A stretch of 64,000 nucleotides of DNA from Rhodobiaceae bacterium (GCA_020637985.1 JACKJK010000005.1:343519-407518), one strand, 5' to 3'. Positions 9,027 through 17,343 are shown, counted from the stretch's first letter. Made by a program: numbers and translations. Notes: a model not told the origin generated them from the sequence alone.

Positions 9027-10365
9027 TCGTCATGTCCTCCACCAGCACCGTCGGCGCGTTCGTCGCGTAGCGGAAGACGAGGTCGTTGGCCGGCACCAAG
9101 CGCGCGAACATGTCGATCAGGTTGCCGGCGATGGTGATCTCTGCGACCGGCGCGCCCAGCTTGCCGTTCTCGATCAGGAAGCCGGCGGCGCCGCGGCTGT
9201 AGTCGCCGGTGACCGTGTTGGCGCCGTGCCCGATCAGCTCGGTGACGTAGATGCCGCTCTTGACGCTGGCGATCAGCGCCTCGGGCGTCTCGCTGCCCGC
9301 CAACAGCGTCAGGTTGCTGCTCGATGGCGATGGCGCCGAGCCGACGCCGCGGCTGGCGTGCGCTGTCGAGGCAAGGCCCAGTTCGTGCGCCGTCGCAAGA
9401 TCCATGATCCAGCTCTTCAGCACTCCGTCCTCGACGAGCGCCAGCGGCCTTGCCGCCAGGCCGTCGCCGTCGAAGGGGCGCGAGGACAGCCCGCGCACGC
9501 GCAGCGGATCGTCGGTGATGGTGACGCCCTTGCCGAACAGCTGCTGGCCCATGCGCTCGCGCAGCATGCTGGTCTTGCGTGCCACCGCCGCCCCGTTGAC
9601 GGCACTCGACAGGTGCCCGATCAGCCCGCCCGAGACGCGCGGATCGAACACCACCGCGCCGCTTTGCGTGGCGATCTTGCGCGGATCGAGCCGGGCGACA
9701 GCGCGCTCGCCCGCCGTGCGCCCGACCTCGGCTGCGCCGCACAGGTCCGACCGGTGCAGGGCGGAGGTGAAATCATAGTCGCGCTGCATGCCCGTCCCGC
9801 TGCCGGCGATGGCGCTGGCCGAGACCCCGTGGCGCGAGCGCATGTAGCCGCCGCAGAAGCCGTTCGAGGACACCAGCACGATGCCCGTCAGCCCGGAACT
9901 TGCCGATGCGCCGCCGGACTTGCTGACGCCGGACACCGCAAGGCAGGCCTCCTCGGCCTCGCGCGCGGTCTCGATCAGCTGGTCGAGTTGCGGGCGCACG
10001 GGATCGAGCAGGTCGAGATCGCCGCTCGCGATGCCGGTCTCGCCCGCCTCGGCGATCCTTGCATGCGCATCCTCCGGCGCGACGCGCGCCATGGCGACGG
10101 CGCGCTCGGCGAGCGCGGCATAGTCGGCAGGCTCGGTCTCGCTCGTCGACACGATGGCCGATCGCCGTCCGACGAAGACCCGCAGGCCCAGGTCGTCGCC
10201 CTCGGCATGCTCCATCTCTTCGAGCTTGCCGTTGCGCACCTCCGCGCCGCGCGACACGCCACGCACGGCAATCGCGTCTGCCGAATCCGCGCCGGCGCGC
10301 CGCGCCGCGTCGACGAGATCCGCGGCGCGCGTCTCCAGCGGCGCAAGATCGAGGATGTCACTCAT
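9013..10365 (-). CDS. pmbA: Metallopeptidase TldD/PmbA family, PmbA (TldE) type
   Basis: Non-catalytic partner type of the TldD/TldE protease, which in enterobacteria matures microcin B17 and degrades the antitoxin CcdA. This protein has 450 residues and lacks the HExxxH zinc motif, as expected for PmbA. Family sections seen include SNGFCGGYMRSRHG, DPRVSGGLIGHLSSAVNG and DYSRGAAGFLIENGKLG near the C-terminus. The catalytic TldD partner is encoded 12.5 kb away at 22910-24334 on the same strand. The start at 10365 gives MSDILDLAPLETRAADLVD, the usual N-terminus; the frame extends further but without homology. It heads the minus-strand envelope block and faces the divergent DUF6101 gene across 240 bases. 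Confidence 0.93.
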   Translation of the reverse strand: MSDILDLAPLETRAADLVDAARRAGADSADAIAVRGVSRGAEVRNGKLEEMEHAEGDDLGLRVFVGRRSAIVSTSETEPADYAALAERAVAMARVAPEDAHARIAEAGETGIASGDLDLLDPVRPQLDQLIETAREAEEACLAVSGVSKSGGASASSGLTGIVLVSSNGFCGGYMRSRHGVSASAIAGSGTGMQRDYDFTSALHRSDLCGAAEVGRTAGERAVARLDPRKIATQSGAVVFDPRVSGGLIGHLSSAVNGAAVARKTSMLRERMGQQLFGKGVTITDDPLRVRGLSSRPFDGDGLAARPLALVEDGVLKSWIMDLATAHELGLASTAHASRGVGSAPSPSSSNLTLLAGSETPEALIASVKSGIYVTELIGHGANTVTGDYSRGAAGFLIENGKLGAPVAEITIAGNLIDMFARLVPANDLVFRYATNAPTVLVEDMTIAGR

Positions 10366-10605
10366 GGATGTTGTCGTCTTTCTTCCGGCACAGCGCTGTG
10401 CAGATGCATGTGGTGCTTGAATAGGTGCGCCCATCCGTGCAGGCAAGGGGCAGGCCCCGAGTTCGCTGGGTTAACGCTTAACCTTGCACGGATTGACCCG
10501 TTTTTTACCTATCTCCTTAAGCCGATCCCAAGCCCGCTGTGGTTTTATGCTCTCCATTCCGGCGGCACGAAAAACAACAAACGGCCGCGACAACGGAGAG
10601 GCAAC

Positions 10606-11175
10606 ATGAGGCGTCAAACGCTCTTCGGCGGGCTCGACCCCGCCTGGGTGGCCGGTGCTGTCCGGCTCGACCCGAACGAACTCCCGGCCCGCATCGCCGC
10701 ACAAGGCGACTCGGAGCCGGGGGCAGCGTCCCCGGTCGCGGTCCTCGACCGTACCTCGGTGACCATCGCGCGCTCGGCCCGCGGGCCGTTCCTGAAGGTG
10801 CCGGTGGCAAGCTACGCCGGCGTCGTGCTGGCCGCCAGCGCCGCACCCGGCGCGGGCGCCGGGCTCGTTCTCTACCACGAGACCGCCGATTTCTGCGTGC
10901 CGCTGAACGTCGCGAACGAGGGTGACGAGCTCGAAGCCGACTGGCGCACCTGGGGCGAAACCCTGTCGCGGCCGCTGTTCTTCGCCGAACCCGACGGCGA
11001 ACTGCACGAGGTCGGCGGCCGGCTCGGCTCGCTCAAGGTGGGCTTTCCGCGCGCGCGCCGCGCCAACAGCTTCTTTGCCGCCCGCCGTCCCGCGTTCCTC
11101 GCCGGCCGGCATGTCGGCAGCGCCGAGTGCATCCGCATCCATCCCGTCGAGGCCGAGATCATCGCGCGCGCCTGA
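10606..11175 (+). CDS. DUF6101 family protein
   Basis: Uncharacterised 189-residue protein of an alphaproteobacteria-specific family. No signal peptide, membrane helix or catalytic motif is evident. Conserved-looking blocks include RTSVTIARSARGPFLKVPV and GDELEADWRTWGETLSRPLF, with an Arg-rich segment FPRARRANSFFAARRP near the end, which could bind nucleic acid or phospholipid. The ATG at 10606 follows a GGAGAGG ribosome-binding site by 5 bases. The gene stands alone on the plus strand between pmbA (divergent) and an ABM monooxygenase (convergent, 15 bases apart). The 240-base upstream region carries a TTAAC-GC-TTAAC repeat. Confidence 0.8.
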   Translation: MRRQTLFGGLDPAWVAGAVRLDPNELPARIAAQGDSEPGAASPVAVLDRTSVTIARSARGPFLKVPVASYAGVVLAASAAPGAGAGLVLYHETADFCVPLNVANEGDELEADWRTWGETLSRPLFFAEPDGELHEVGGRLGSLKVGFPRARRANSFFAARRPAFLAGRHVGSAECIRIHPVEAEIIARA

Positions 11176-11190
11176 CGCGCCGCAATCGCG

Positions 11191-11544
11191 TCAGTCTTGC
11201 CGGTCGTGATAGGCGCGCTGGTCTTCCGGCGCCTCGGCGCGCTCGTCCATCGAATAGTCGCGCAGCACCTGCGCGACCCGCAGCCGGTAGCCGGCGAAAT
11301 GCCGCTTGCGCCCCGCCACTTGCGCGTCTCGGTGCTCGGCGACGTTGCGCCACGCCTTCAGCGCCTCCTCGTCGCGCCAGAACGAAAGCGACAGGTAGCG
11401 CCCCGGCGTCATCAGGCTTTCGAAGCGTTCCACCGAGATGAACCCGTCGGCCTCCGCCAGCAGCGGTTTCAGTTGCGCGGCGAGGTCGAAATAGTTGGCG
11501 GCCTCGCCCTCGCGCGGCTCGACTTCGAAGATCACGGCGATCAA
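11191..11544 (-). CDS. Antibiotic biosynthesis monooxygenase (ABM) domain protein
   Basis: Small 117-residue ferredoxin-like alpha-beta barrel protein of the ABM superfamily, which contains quinol, heme and polyketide monooxygenases as well as many uncharacterised dimeric proteins. The N-terminus MIAVIFEVEPREGEAANYFD and the FISVERFESLMTPGRYLSLS stretch followed by FWRDEEALKAWRN are typical of the group, the last being the conserved FW-(D/E)-x-E-A-(L/I)-xxW(R/K) helix start. It could be a stress-related or heme-handling protein; the substrate cannot be read from sequence. It is the last gene of a minus-strand run after the RimK-like and GNAT-C39 genes, separated from them by a 9-base-pair inverted repeat, so it may be a separate unit. 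Confidence 0.85.
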   Translation of the reverse strand: MIAVIFEVEPREGEAANYFDLAAQLKPLLAEADGFISVERFESLMTPGRYLSLSFWRDEEALKAWRNVAEHRDAQVAGRKRHFAGYRLRVAQVLRDYSMDERAEAPEDQRAYHDRQD

Positions 11545-11584
11545 GCGGATATCCTCCCTGTCCCGTCATTCCACCGTAGGATCG

Positions 11585-11607
11585 AGAGAATCGTGATCCG
11601 ATTCTCT
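11585..11607. repeat. Perfect 9-bp inverted repeat, RIME-like palindrome
   Basis: AGAGAATCG at 11585-11593 pairs perfectly with CGATTCTCT at 11599-11607 around a 5-base TGATC loop. The right arm reaches into the stop codon of the RimK-like gene. There is no T-tract on either strand after the stem, so it is not a standard intrinsic terminator. AGAATC/GATTCT palindromes of this sort are common between genes in Mesorhizobium-type genomes, so I read it as a short intergenic repeat that may still stabilise the 3' end of the RimK mRNA. Confidence 0.6.
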
Positions 11608-13066
11608 ATGTCCGGCGGCGTTCGATGCGCTCGATGAACCAGCGCACGATGCGCTGCCACACCTCGTCCTTTCCGACGGCATCCTCGACGCCGTGGTCGA
11701 GGTTGGGATTGTCGTTGACCTCGATGACGAAGACGCCATCCGGGGTCTCCTTGATGTCGACGCCGTACAGGCCGTTGCCGATCAGCCGCGCCGCCCGTAC
11801 GCCGGTGTCGAGCACGTCGGGGGGCACATCGGCCAGTTCGAAGGTCTTGAAGGTGCCTTCGTCCGGGCCGCCGCGCCGCTCGTGGTTGACGATCTGCCAG
11901 TGCGACTTGGCCATCATGTACTGGCAGGCGAACAGCGGCTCGCCGCCAAGCACGCCGATGCGCCAGTCATAGCTCGTCGGCATGAACTTCTGCGCGATCA
12001 GCAGGTCGGTTTCCTCGAACCAGTCGTTGACCAGCTTCTCGAACGCTTCGCGGTCGTTCGCCTTCTTCACCCCGCGCGAGAACGACCCGTCCGGAATCTT
12101 GACGACGATCGGGTAGCCGAGTTCCGCCTCCGCTTTCGGGATGTCCGCAGTCGACGACAGCATCACCGTCGGCGGCATGGCGATGTTGGCGGCTTCCAGC
12201 AGCTCCTTCAGGTAGAGCTTGTTGGTGCAGCGGATCATCGAGACGGGATCGTCGATGACCGGGATGCCTTCCTGCTGTGCACGCTGGGCGAAGCGGAAGG
12301 TATGGTTCTTGATGGTCGTCGTCTCGCGGATGAACAGCGCGTCGTATTCCGAAAGCCGCGCAAGGTCCTTCCGCGTGATGAGATCGACTTCCACGTCCAT
12401 CTTCTCGGCGACGCGCGCGAAATGCTTCAGCGCCGCCTTCGACGACGGCGGCAGCTCTTCGTTCGGGTCGTGCAGCACGGCGAAGCTGTAGCGTGGCGGC
12501 GTCTTCACCTTTGGCCCGCGCCAGTCGCGCCGCGTGTAGCGCGCCATCGCCTCGTGCAGGAAGTCGCGCTCGCTTCCCTCGAGCTTGTTCACCGGCAGGG
12601 CGCGGATGCGCTCGATGCGGTGCCATTCGCCCTGCTCGACGGTCACTTCCAGGATCGGCGCGCGGAACCAGTCGAACAGCAACCTTCCGAACCGCTCCCA
12701 CGCCGGGTCTTGCCCGTCGCCGAAGCAGAAAAGCAGGCGTTTGGGTGGCGTCCCGTTCTTGCGCGCACTGGTGTTGAGCTGGTCTTCCAGCTCGGGAATC
12801 GCCTTTTCGTAGAGCTTGCGGTCGGACAGCTCCAGCATCGTCTCGACCGCCGGAATGACACGGTGCCGGCGCGCCTCGGCCAGCAGCGAGGCATAGTATC
12901 CCTTGCCCTGGTAGACGTAGGTGCGCGCCAGGTTGATGATCTTCGGACGGTCGCCGCGGAACAGGTTCGGCCGGCTCAGGTAGTCCTTGGTGGTGACGAC
13001 CTTGTGGGGCGTCTCGGCGTTGGGCAGGTCTTTCTCGACGTCGACGAGGATCAGCCATCCGGCCAT
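11606..13066 (-). CDS. RimK-like ATP-grasp ligase with RLAN N-terminal domain
   Basis: ATP-grasp amide-bond-forming enzyme of 486 residues. The N-terminal RLAN domain (RimK-like ATP-grasp N-terminal) spans about residues 1-170 with PNLFRGDRPKIINLARTYVY and a long polar stretch. The ATP-grasp domain spans about 220-470: NKLYLKELLEAANI, VVKIPDGSFSRGVKKAN (glycine-rich ATP loop), AQKFMPTSYDWRIGVLGGE and the Mg-binding VIEVNDNPN at 447-455. Unlike E. coli RimK it is not linked to ribosomal protein S6 genes. Its partner is the GNAT-C39 peptidase gene 6 bases upstream on the same transcript, a pairing reported repeatedly for RLAN-type ligases. It probably adds amino acids to a peptide or protein, but neither acceptor nor amino acid is known. 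Confidence 0.9.
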   Translation of the reverse strand: MAGWLILVDVEKDLPNAETPHKVVTTKDYLSRPNLFRGDRPKIINLARTYVYQGKGYYASLLAEARRHRVIPAVETMLELSDRKLYEKAIPELEDQLNTSARKNGTPPKRLLFCFGDGQDPAWERFGRLLFDWFRAPILEVTVEQGEWHRIERIRALPVNKLEGSERDFLHEAMARYTRRDWRGPKVKTPPRYSFAVLHDPNEELPPSSKAALKHFARVAEKMDVEVDLITRKDLARLSEYDALFIRETTTIKNHTFRFAQRAQQEGIPVIDDPVSMIRCTNKLYLKELLEAANIAMPPTVMLSSTADIPKAEAELGYPIVVKIPDGSFSRGVKKANDREAFEKLVNDWFEETDLLIAQKFMPTSYDWRIGVLGGEPLFACQYMMAKSHWQIVNHERRGGPDEGTFKTFELADVPPDVLDTGVRAARLIGNGLYGVDIKETPDGVFVIEVNDNPNLDHGVEDAVGKDEVWQRIVRWFIERIERRRT

Positions 13067-13072
13067 CGTATG

Positions 13073-14182
13073 TCAGTCTTTCCTGATGATGATCGCCGCG
13101 CTCAGCCGGTCGCGGCCAAAGCGCGCCATGCGATCGAATTCTGCAAAGGGAATGGGGAGGTTGGCCGCGTCCGCTATGGTTTCGCCGCGCTTGTCCTCCA
13201 CCCAGGGGTCGTGCACGAAGATGTGTCCGTCGTCGGCCGAATGCGCAAACACCCAGTGTGGAACCTTCTTGCCGAACATGCGGTAGCCGGAAATCAGCAC
13301 GATCGCTGCCGCGCCCCGGTTGATCTGGACGGCGAGGTCGGCAGATGTGAAGGCGCGGATTTCGACCGGAATATGGCGCTTGGTCACCTGCCTGCGGAAA
13401 TCCTCCTGCACGACCTTCATCACCTTGCGCTTGTCGTCGTTGCGCACGGTGTCGAGGAACAGGTTGCCCGTCATGGAAACCCAGATTCGCGGCGACAGCG
13501 CCATGTCGGCAAGCTGCAGCGACAGGCCATAAGGCCCGCAGCCGCCCAGACCCGAGGCCATGTAGATCATGGTCGCCGCCCGCCAGATGCGGATCTCGTC
13601 GGCAATCGTCGGGTTGTAAGTGGGGTCGAAGCGCGCGCGCGCCATCATCACGCTGGCGGCCCCGCAGGTGAAGTCGGTCTGCTGTTCGTAGAACGGTGGG
13701 GCAGGTGGCGGGTTCTCGGCGCGCAGGATGCGCTCGAACCGCAGCGCCGTGGCATGATCCTCGTAGTAGTCCGGGTGCGTTCCGAACTGCCGGTAGCCGT
13801 GCGCCTTGTAAAGCGCGATGGCGCCCGCGTTGTCCTCGCGCACCTCCAGCCGCATCATGAAACGTCCCGCCTCGAAGGCGGCATGTTCGGCTTCCTCGAG
13901 CAGTTCGAGCCCGATGCCGCGGCCGCGGAAGCGGTCGGCGACGGCGATCGAGTAGAGCCGCGCCATCGCGGTCCCGGCGCGATAGAGGATCAGCGCGTAG
14001 CCCGAGATCACGCCGTCGTTGATGGCCACGATCGTCTGTGCTGTCGGCGAGCGCAGGAACTGGCGAAACGAGCGCCTCGAGATCCGGTCGGCGGTGAAGG
14101 AGGACGTTTCCAGCACGACGAGCGCCTCGAGATCCTCGATGCGTGCTGGCCGGCAGGTGGTTGTCGGAGAATGAGCGTCCAT
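13073..14182 (-). CDS. GNAT acetyltransferase fused to a C39-like cysteine peptidase
   Basis: Two-domain protein of 369 residues. Residues 10-150 form a GNAT domain with the acetyl-CoA loop DRFRGRGIGLELLEEAE at 83-99 and the usual ALYKAHGYRQFG end. After a Pro-rich linker (158-163) comes a C39/papain-like peptidase: QQTDFTCGAASVMMA with catalytic Cys173, PHWVFAHS with His309, and VHDPW with Asp325, so the catalytic triad looks intact. The start at 14182 (MDAHSP) is preferred to 14260 because the added N-terminus shows no GNAT similarity. It precedes the RLAN-RimK gene by 6 bases, implying one operon. A cycle of peptide cleavage, N-acetylation and ligation is plausible; the substrate is unknown. 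Confidence 0.88.
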   Translation of the reverse strand: MDAHSPTTTCRPARIEDLEALVVLETSSFTADRISRRSFRQFLRSPTAQTIVAINDGVISGYALILYRAGTAMARLYSIAVADRFRGRGIGLELLEEAEHAAFEAGRFMMRLEVREDNAGAIALYKAHGYRQFGTHPDYYEDHATALRFERILRAENPPPAPPFYEQQTDFTCGAASVMMARARFDPTYNPTIADEIRIWRAATMIYMASGLGGCGPYGLSLQLADMALSPRIWVSMTGNLFLDTVRNDDKRKVMKVVQEDFRRQVTKRHIPVEIRAFTSADLAVQINRGAAAIVLISGYRMFGKKVPHWVFAHSADDGHIFVHDPWVEDKRGETIADAANLPIPFAEFDRMARFGRDRLSAAIIIRKD

Positions 14183-14279
14183 GCCGGGCGCCTCCAGCGC
14201 CCTGAAAATCGGATGCGATTGGCCATACACCCGCCGTCGGGTGCGTGCAACAGGCATCATCCACGGCGTTGTCCCGGCC

Positions 14280-15224
14280 TCAGGGTGCCCAGGCGCTGAT
14301 CGCGGCGTCGGCGAGGAGGCCTGCGAACAGGATCCAGCCGAAGTCGCGGTTCGAGCGGAAGTGCATCAGGCAGCGCTTGCCGTCGTTGATGTCGAGCGTG
14401 GCGACCTGCCAGGCAAGGTGGCCCGATGCCAGCGCGAGACCCGCGAAGCCCGGCCATCGCACCCCGGCGAGCCAGAATGCGCCAGCCCACAGCGTGACCG
14501 CCACGATGTAGAACGCGGCAATGCCGGCGCGTGAATGCTGCGCGAACAGCCGCGCGGTCGACTTGACCCCGATGATCGCGTCATCGCGGCGGTCCTGGTG
14601 TGCGTAGATGGTGTCGTAGCCGATCGTCCAGGCGATGCCGCCGAGGTAGAGCAGCACGGGTGCTGCGTCGAGCCGGCCGAACACCGCCGCCCAGCCCATC
14701 AGCGCCCCCCAGTTGAAGGCAAAGCCCAGCACCACCTGCGGCCACGACGTGATGCGCTTCATGAACGGATAGATCGCCACCACGCCGAGCGAAGCTGCCC
14801 CCAGAGCGATGGTGAACAGGTCGAACTGCAGCAGTACGGCAAGCCCTGTGAGGCTCTGCAGGATGGCAAAGACAAGCGCCTGACGCACGCTGACCGCGCC
14901 GGACGGGATCGGCCGCATCTTCGTGCGTTCCACGCCGGCGTCGATTTCGCGGTCGACGATGTCGTTGTAGGTGCATCCGGCCCCGCGCATGGCGATCGCG
15001 CCGACCAGGAACAGGAAGATGTGCCACGGGTTGGGATAAGGGTGGCCGGCATTGACGGCGGCCAGCGCCGCCGACCACCAGCACGGCCACAGCAGCAGCC
15101 ACCAGCCGATCGGCCTGTCCCAGCGCGCCAGCCGCGCGTAGGGCTTGAGCCACTCCGGGGCGTATCGCGTCACCCAGTGTCCGCGCACGGCGTCGGCGGG
15201 AATGGAGGAAACGGTTTCGTGCAT
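14280..15224 (-). CDS. ubiA: 4-hydroxybenzoate polyprenyltransferase
   Basis: Inner-membrane prenyltransferase of 314 residues that attaches the polyprenyl tail to 4-hydroxybenzoate in ubiquinone synthesis. The first Asp-rich motif is NDIVDREID at 87-95 (N87, D91, D95), followed by RTKMRPIPSGAV. The second is YDTIYAHQDRRDD, both binding Mg and polyprenyl diphosphate. About eight hydrophobic helices are visible, beginning with WWLLLWPCWWSAALAAV. The ATG start matches the family N-terminus. It lies upstream of the GNAT-C39 gene by 97 bases on the same strand, so read-through into that pair is possible. In many rhizobia ubiA sits next to DUF6101, which makes the genes between them here look like an insertion. 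Confidence 0.95.
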   Translation of the reverse strand: MHETVSSIPADAVRGHWVTRYAPEWLKPYARLARWDRPIGWWLLLWPCWWSAALAAVNAGHPYPNPWHIFLFLVGAIAMRGAGCTYNDIVDREIDAGVERTKMRPIPSGAVSVRQALVFAILQSLTGLAVLLQFDLFTIALGAASLGVVAIYPFMKRITSWPQVVLGFAFNWGALMGWAAVFGRLDAAPVLLYLGGIAWTIGYDTIYAHQDRRDDAIIGVKSTARLFAQHSRAGIAAFYIVAVTLWAGAFWLAGVRWPGFAGLALASGHLAWQVATLDINDGKRCLMHFRSNRDFGWILFAGLLADAAISAWAP

Positions 15225-15346
15225 CGGCAGGGGCTACGCAGTTTCCGCGCCTTGCGGCGTCGCCTTGGGACCAGGGTGCCGACCCTAGCGCCTGGCGCAA
15301 CAAACGGAAACACCGTCTGCCGGCCGAAATTGCAGGTGGCGTTGCC

Positions 15347-15985
15347 TCACCGCCGCGGCGGCGGCGCGCATTCCACCATGGTGATCTCCGCATGCCGGTC
15401 GCGCGGGCGGTCCGCCCACTCGATGCGACAGTTCATGGCGTCGCGATGCGCATCGTTCAGCAGCCGATCCATCTCGGAATAGAGCGGGCTGTCGGTCCAA
15501 AGGCAGGCCCAGCCGCCGAAGACGCGCGGGATCTCCGGCTCCGTGCGGATGCAGGCGCCGCGGCCGCGTATGCGGGCGTTGTAGTGCACCAGCGCGATGC
15601 GAACGTTGTTCGCCGGCTGGGCAACGGGCGGCTGAGGTGGTGGCGGTGGCGCGGGCGGCCTGTTTGCGCCGCCGGTGCCTCCACCAGCGGTCTGCCGCAT
15701 GCCGGACGTGCAGCAGCCGTTTTGGGACTTCAGCCAGATGGCGTCCTTCAGGCGGCACTGGTTGACGCTCTCGATGTAGGTCCATCCGACGCAGCGGTCA
15801 TTGCGGTTGCACTGCCAGGCGCATCTCTCCCAGCCCGGCTTGCGCAGCGTCAGCACCTCCAGATCGGGGCCAAAGTAGATCGTGTCGCTCTCCTGCGCGC
15901 CGGCCGGGGTCGTGGCCGCGATGGCAAGGAAGGCCGCCAGGGCCAGGCAAGAACGGAAAAGCCGACTGATCGGGCGCCATGACAT
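15347..15985 (-). CDS. Secreted PAN/apple-domain protein with proline-rich linker
   Basis: Predicted exported protein of 212 residues. Residues 1-31 look like a signal peptide (ISRLFRSCLALAAFLAIAAT followed by an AGAQ cleavage site). The next about 70 residues carry a PAN/apple-type Cys pattern: ERCAWQCNRNDRCVGWTYIE, NQCRLKD and NGCCTSG. A linker of Gly then Pro (PPAPPPPPQPPVAQP) joins a second small domain with three further Cys, including GGWACLWTDSP. PAN domains usually bind protein or carbohydrate. The ATG at 15985 is chosen because GGAGG lies 10 bases upstream and it leads directly into the signal peptide. It is probably transcribed alone; the next gene on this strand is ubiA, 122 bases on. 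Confidence 0.8.
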   Translation of the reverse strand: MSWRPISRLFRSCLALAAFLAIAATTPAGAQESDTIYFGPDLEVLTLRKPGWERCAWQCNRNDRCVGWTYIESVNQCRLKDAIWLKSQNGCCTSGMRQTAGGGTGGANRPPAPPPPPQPPVAQPANNVRIALVHYNARIRGRGACIRTEPEIPRVFGGWACLWTDSPLYSEMDRLLNDAHRDAMNCRIEWADRPRDRHAEITMVECAPPPRR

Positions 15986-16064
15986 TGGATGCTGCCTCCG
16001 GAATTTCCATGGCAGCTTGGGTGGAGCCGTCCGCTGCGTCAACCACCTTGCCGGCGAAGGTGGG

Positions 16065-16526
16065 TCACGTCTGCGCGAGACGTTTGCTCATGAAGCGGCT
16101 GTTGCGGTCGCGAAAGCCGGTGCGTTCATAAAGCCTGGCCGCCGGGTTGCCGGGCATCACTTCCAGGTGCATCGCACAGATGCCTTCGTCGCGTGCCCAC
16201 GCCTCCAATTGCCGCAGTGCTTCGCGTCCGTGCCCTGCCGTGCGGTGGCCCGGAGCGATGTAGATCTCGTCCAGGAAACAGTCCCGCCCGCCGTATTCGA
16301 CACTGAAGCCATGGCACAGGATTGCATAGCCGATCGTTTTTCCGGCAACCTCAATCAGGAAGACGCACCCCAGCGCGGGCTCGGCGAGAAGCGTGCTCAA
16401 GGGCGCGTGCAGGTCGCCCTCGACAGGGTGCCCGTCCTCCGCGTTGAGCGCCCGCACCATCGCGACGAGGGCGTCGAGGTCCTCTGTCTGCGCGATGCAA
16501 AGGTGCGCTGAAGCCTTGTTGTCCAT
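16065..16526 (-). CDS. GNAT family N-acetyltransferase
   Basis: Single-domain acetyltransferase of 153 residues. The acetyl-CoA binding region reads IAPGHRTAGHGREALRQLEA (R/Q-x-x-G-x-G/A variant), preceded by CFLDEIYIAP and followed by LEVMPGNPAARLYERTGFRD, which are typical for small aminoglycoside- or polyamine-like GNATs. The substrate cannot be predicted. Its ATG at 16526 lies only 17 bases from the rsmE start on the opposite strand, so the promoters of both genes must lie within each other's coding sequence or overlap. The longer upstream frame runs into rsmE and is rejected. Confidence 0.85.
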   Translation of the reverse strand: MDNKASAHLCIAQTEDLDALVAMVRALNAEDGHPVEGDLHAPLSTLLAEPALGCVFLIEVAGKTIGYAILCHGFSVEYGGRDCFLDEIYIAPGHRTAGHGREALRQLEAWARDEGICAMHLEVMPGNPAARLYERTGFRDRNSRFMSKRLAQT

Positions 16527-16543
16527 CACTGGCCGGTCCGCCG

Positions 16544-17335
16544 ATGAAACGCCGCAATCAGACCGAAGCAATAGCACACGGTGAAGCACCGGCCAGCGGC
16601 GCGCATGTGCCGCGGCTGTTCCTGGATGTGCCGCTCGGCGCTGGCATCGAGGTCGGGCTGGGGCGCGAGCAGGTCCATCGCCTCGTCAATGTCATGCGCC
16701 GCAGTGAAGGCGACCGCGTGCTGGTCTTCAACGGCCGCGAAGGGGAATGGGCCGGCGAACTGGCGCAGGTGTCGAAGAAGGCGGCTGTCCTGGAACTGCG
16801 CGAGCAGGTCCGCCCGCAACCTGCCACGCCGGGCATCACGCTGGCCTTCGCACCGCTGAAGCATGCCCGCCTCGACTACGTTGCCCAGAAGGCCGCCGAG
16901 ATGGGCGTGGCGCGGATCGTCCCCGTCCTGACGCGCCACACCGTCGCCGGCCGGCTGAATGTCGAGCGCTTCCGCGCCAATGTCGTCGAGGGCGCCGAGC
17001 AGTGCGGTGTCCTGTGGATCGCCGAAGTCGCCGAACCGGTCTCGCTCGACCGGTTCATGGCGGGACGCGGTGCCGCGCCCGGGAGTGCCGGTCCCTTGGT
17101 TTTCTGCGACGAGGCGGCGCAGAGCGTGAGCCCGCTCGATACGCTCTGCAGCCTGACGACGCCGCTCACCGTGCTGATCGGCCCGGAGGGAGGGTTTTCG
17201 CGCGACGAACGCGAAGCCCTGCGGGCGCTGGACGGTTCGGTGCCGATCTCGCTGGGGCCGCGCATCATGCGCGCCGACACCGCCATCGTCGCCGCACTCG
17301 CCCTCGTGCAGGCATCTTGCGGCGACTGGCGCTAG
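16544..17335 (+). CDS. rsmE: 16S rRNA m3U1498 methyltransferase
   Basis: SPOUT-class methyltransferase of 263 residues that methylates N3 of U1498 in 16S rRNA. An N-terminal PUA-like RNA-binding domain (VPRLFLDVPLGAG, EQVHRLVNVMRRSEGDRVLV) precedes the knotted SPOUT domain with APLKHARLDYVAQKAAEMGV, LIGPEGGFSRDEREAL and ISLGPRIMRADTA. These are the standard RsmE signature blocks, and the AdoMet-binding knot residues are intact. The ATG at 16544 has no clear ribosome-binding site; a GTG at 16607 starting at VPRLFLDV is an alternative that would remove 21 residues. The next gene downstream is gshA after a 257-base gap with a palindromic repeat. Confidence 0.93.
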   Translation: MKRRNQTEAIAHGEAPASGAHVPRLFLDVPLGAGIEVGLGREQVHRLVNVMRRSEGDRVLVFNGREGEWAGELAQVSKKAAVLELREQVRPQPATPGITLAFAPLKHARLDYVAQKAAEMGVARIVPVLTRHTVAGRLNVERFRANVVEGAEQCGVLWIAEVAEPVSLDRFMAGRGAAPGSAGPLVFCDEAAQSVSPLDTLCSLTTPLTVLIGPEGGFSRDEREALRALDGSVPISLGPRIMRADTAIVAALALVQASCGDWR

Positions 17336-17343
17336 AACACGAT

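Noticed and set aside
11693..14299. 868-codon open frame opposite the RLAN-RimK and GNAT-C39 genes
   Set aside because: Antisense to two genes with intact catalytic residues; no motif of its own.
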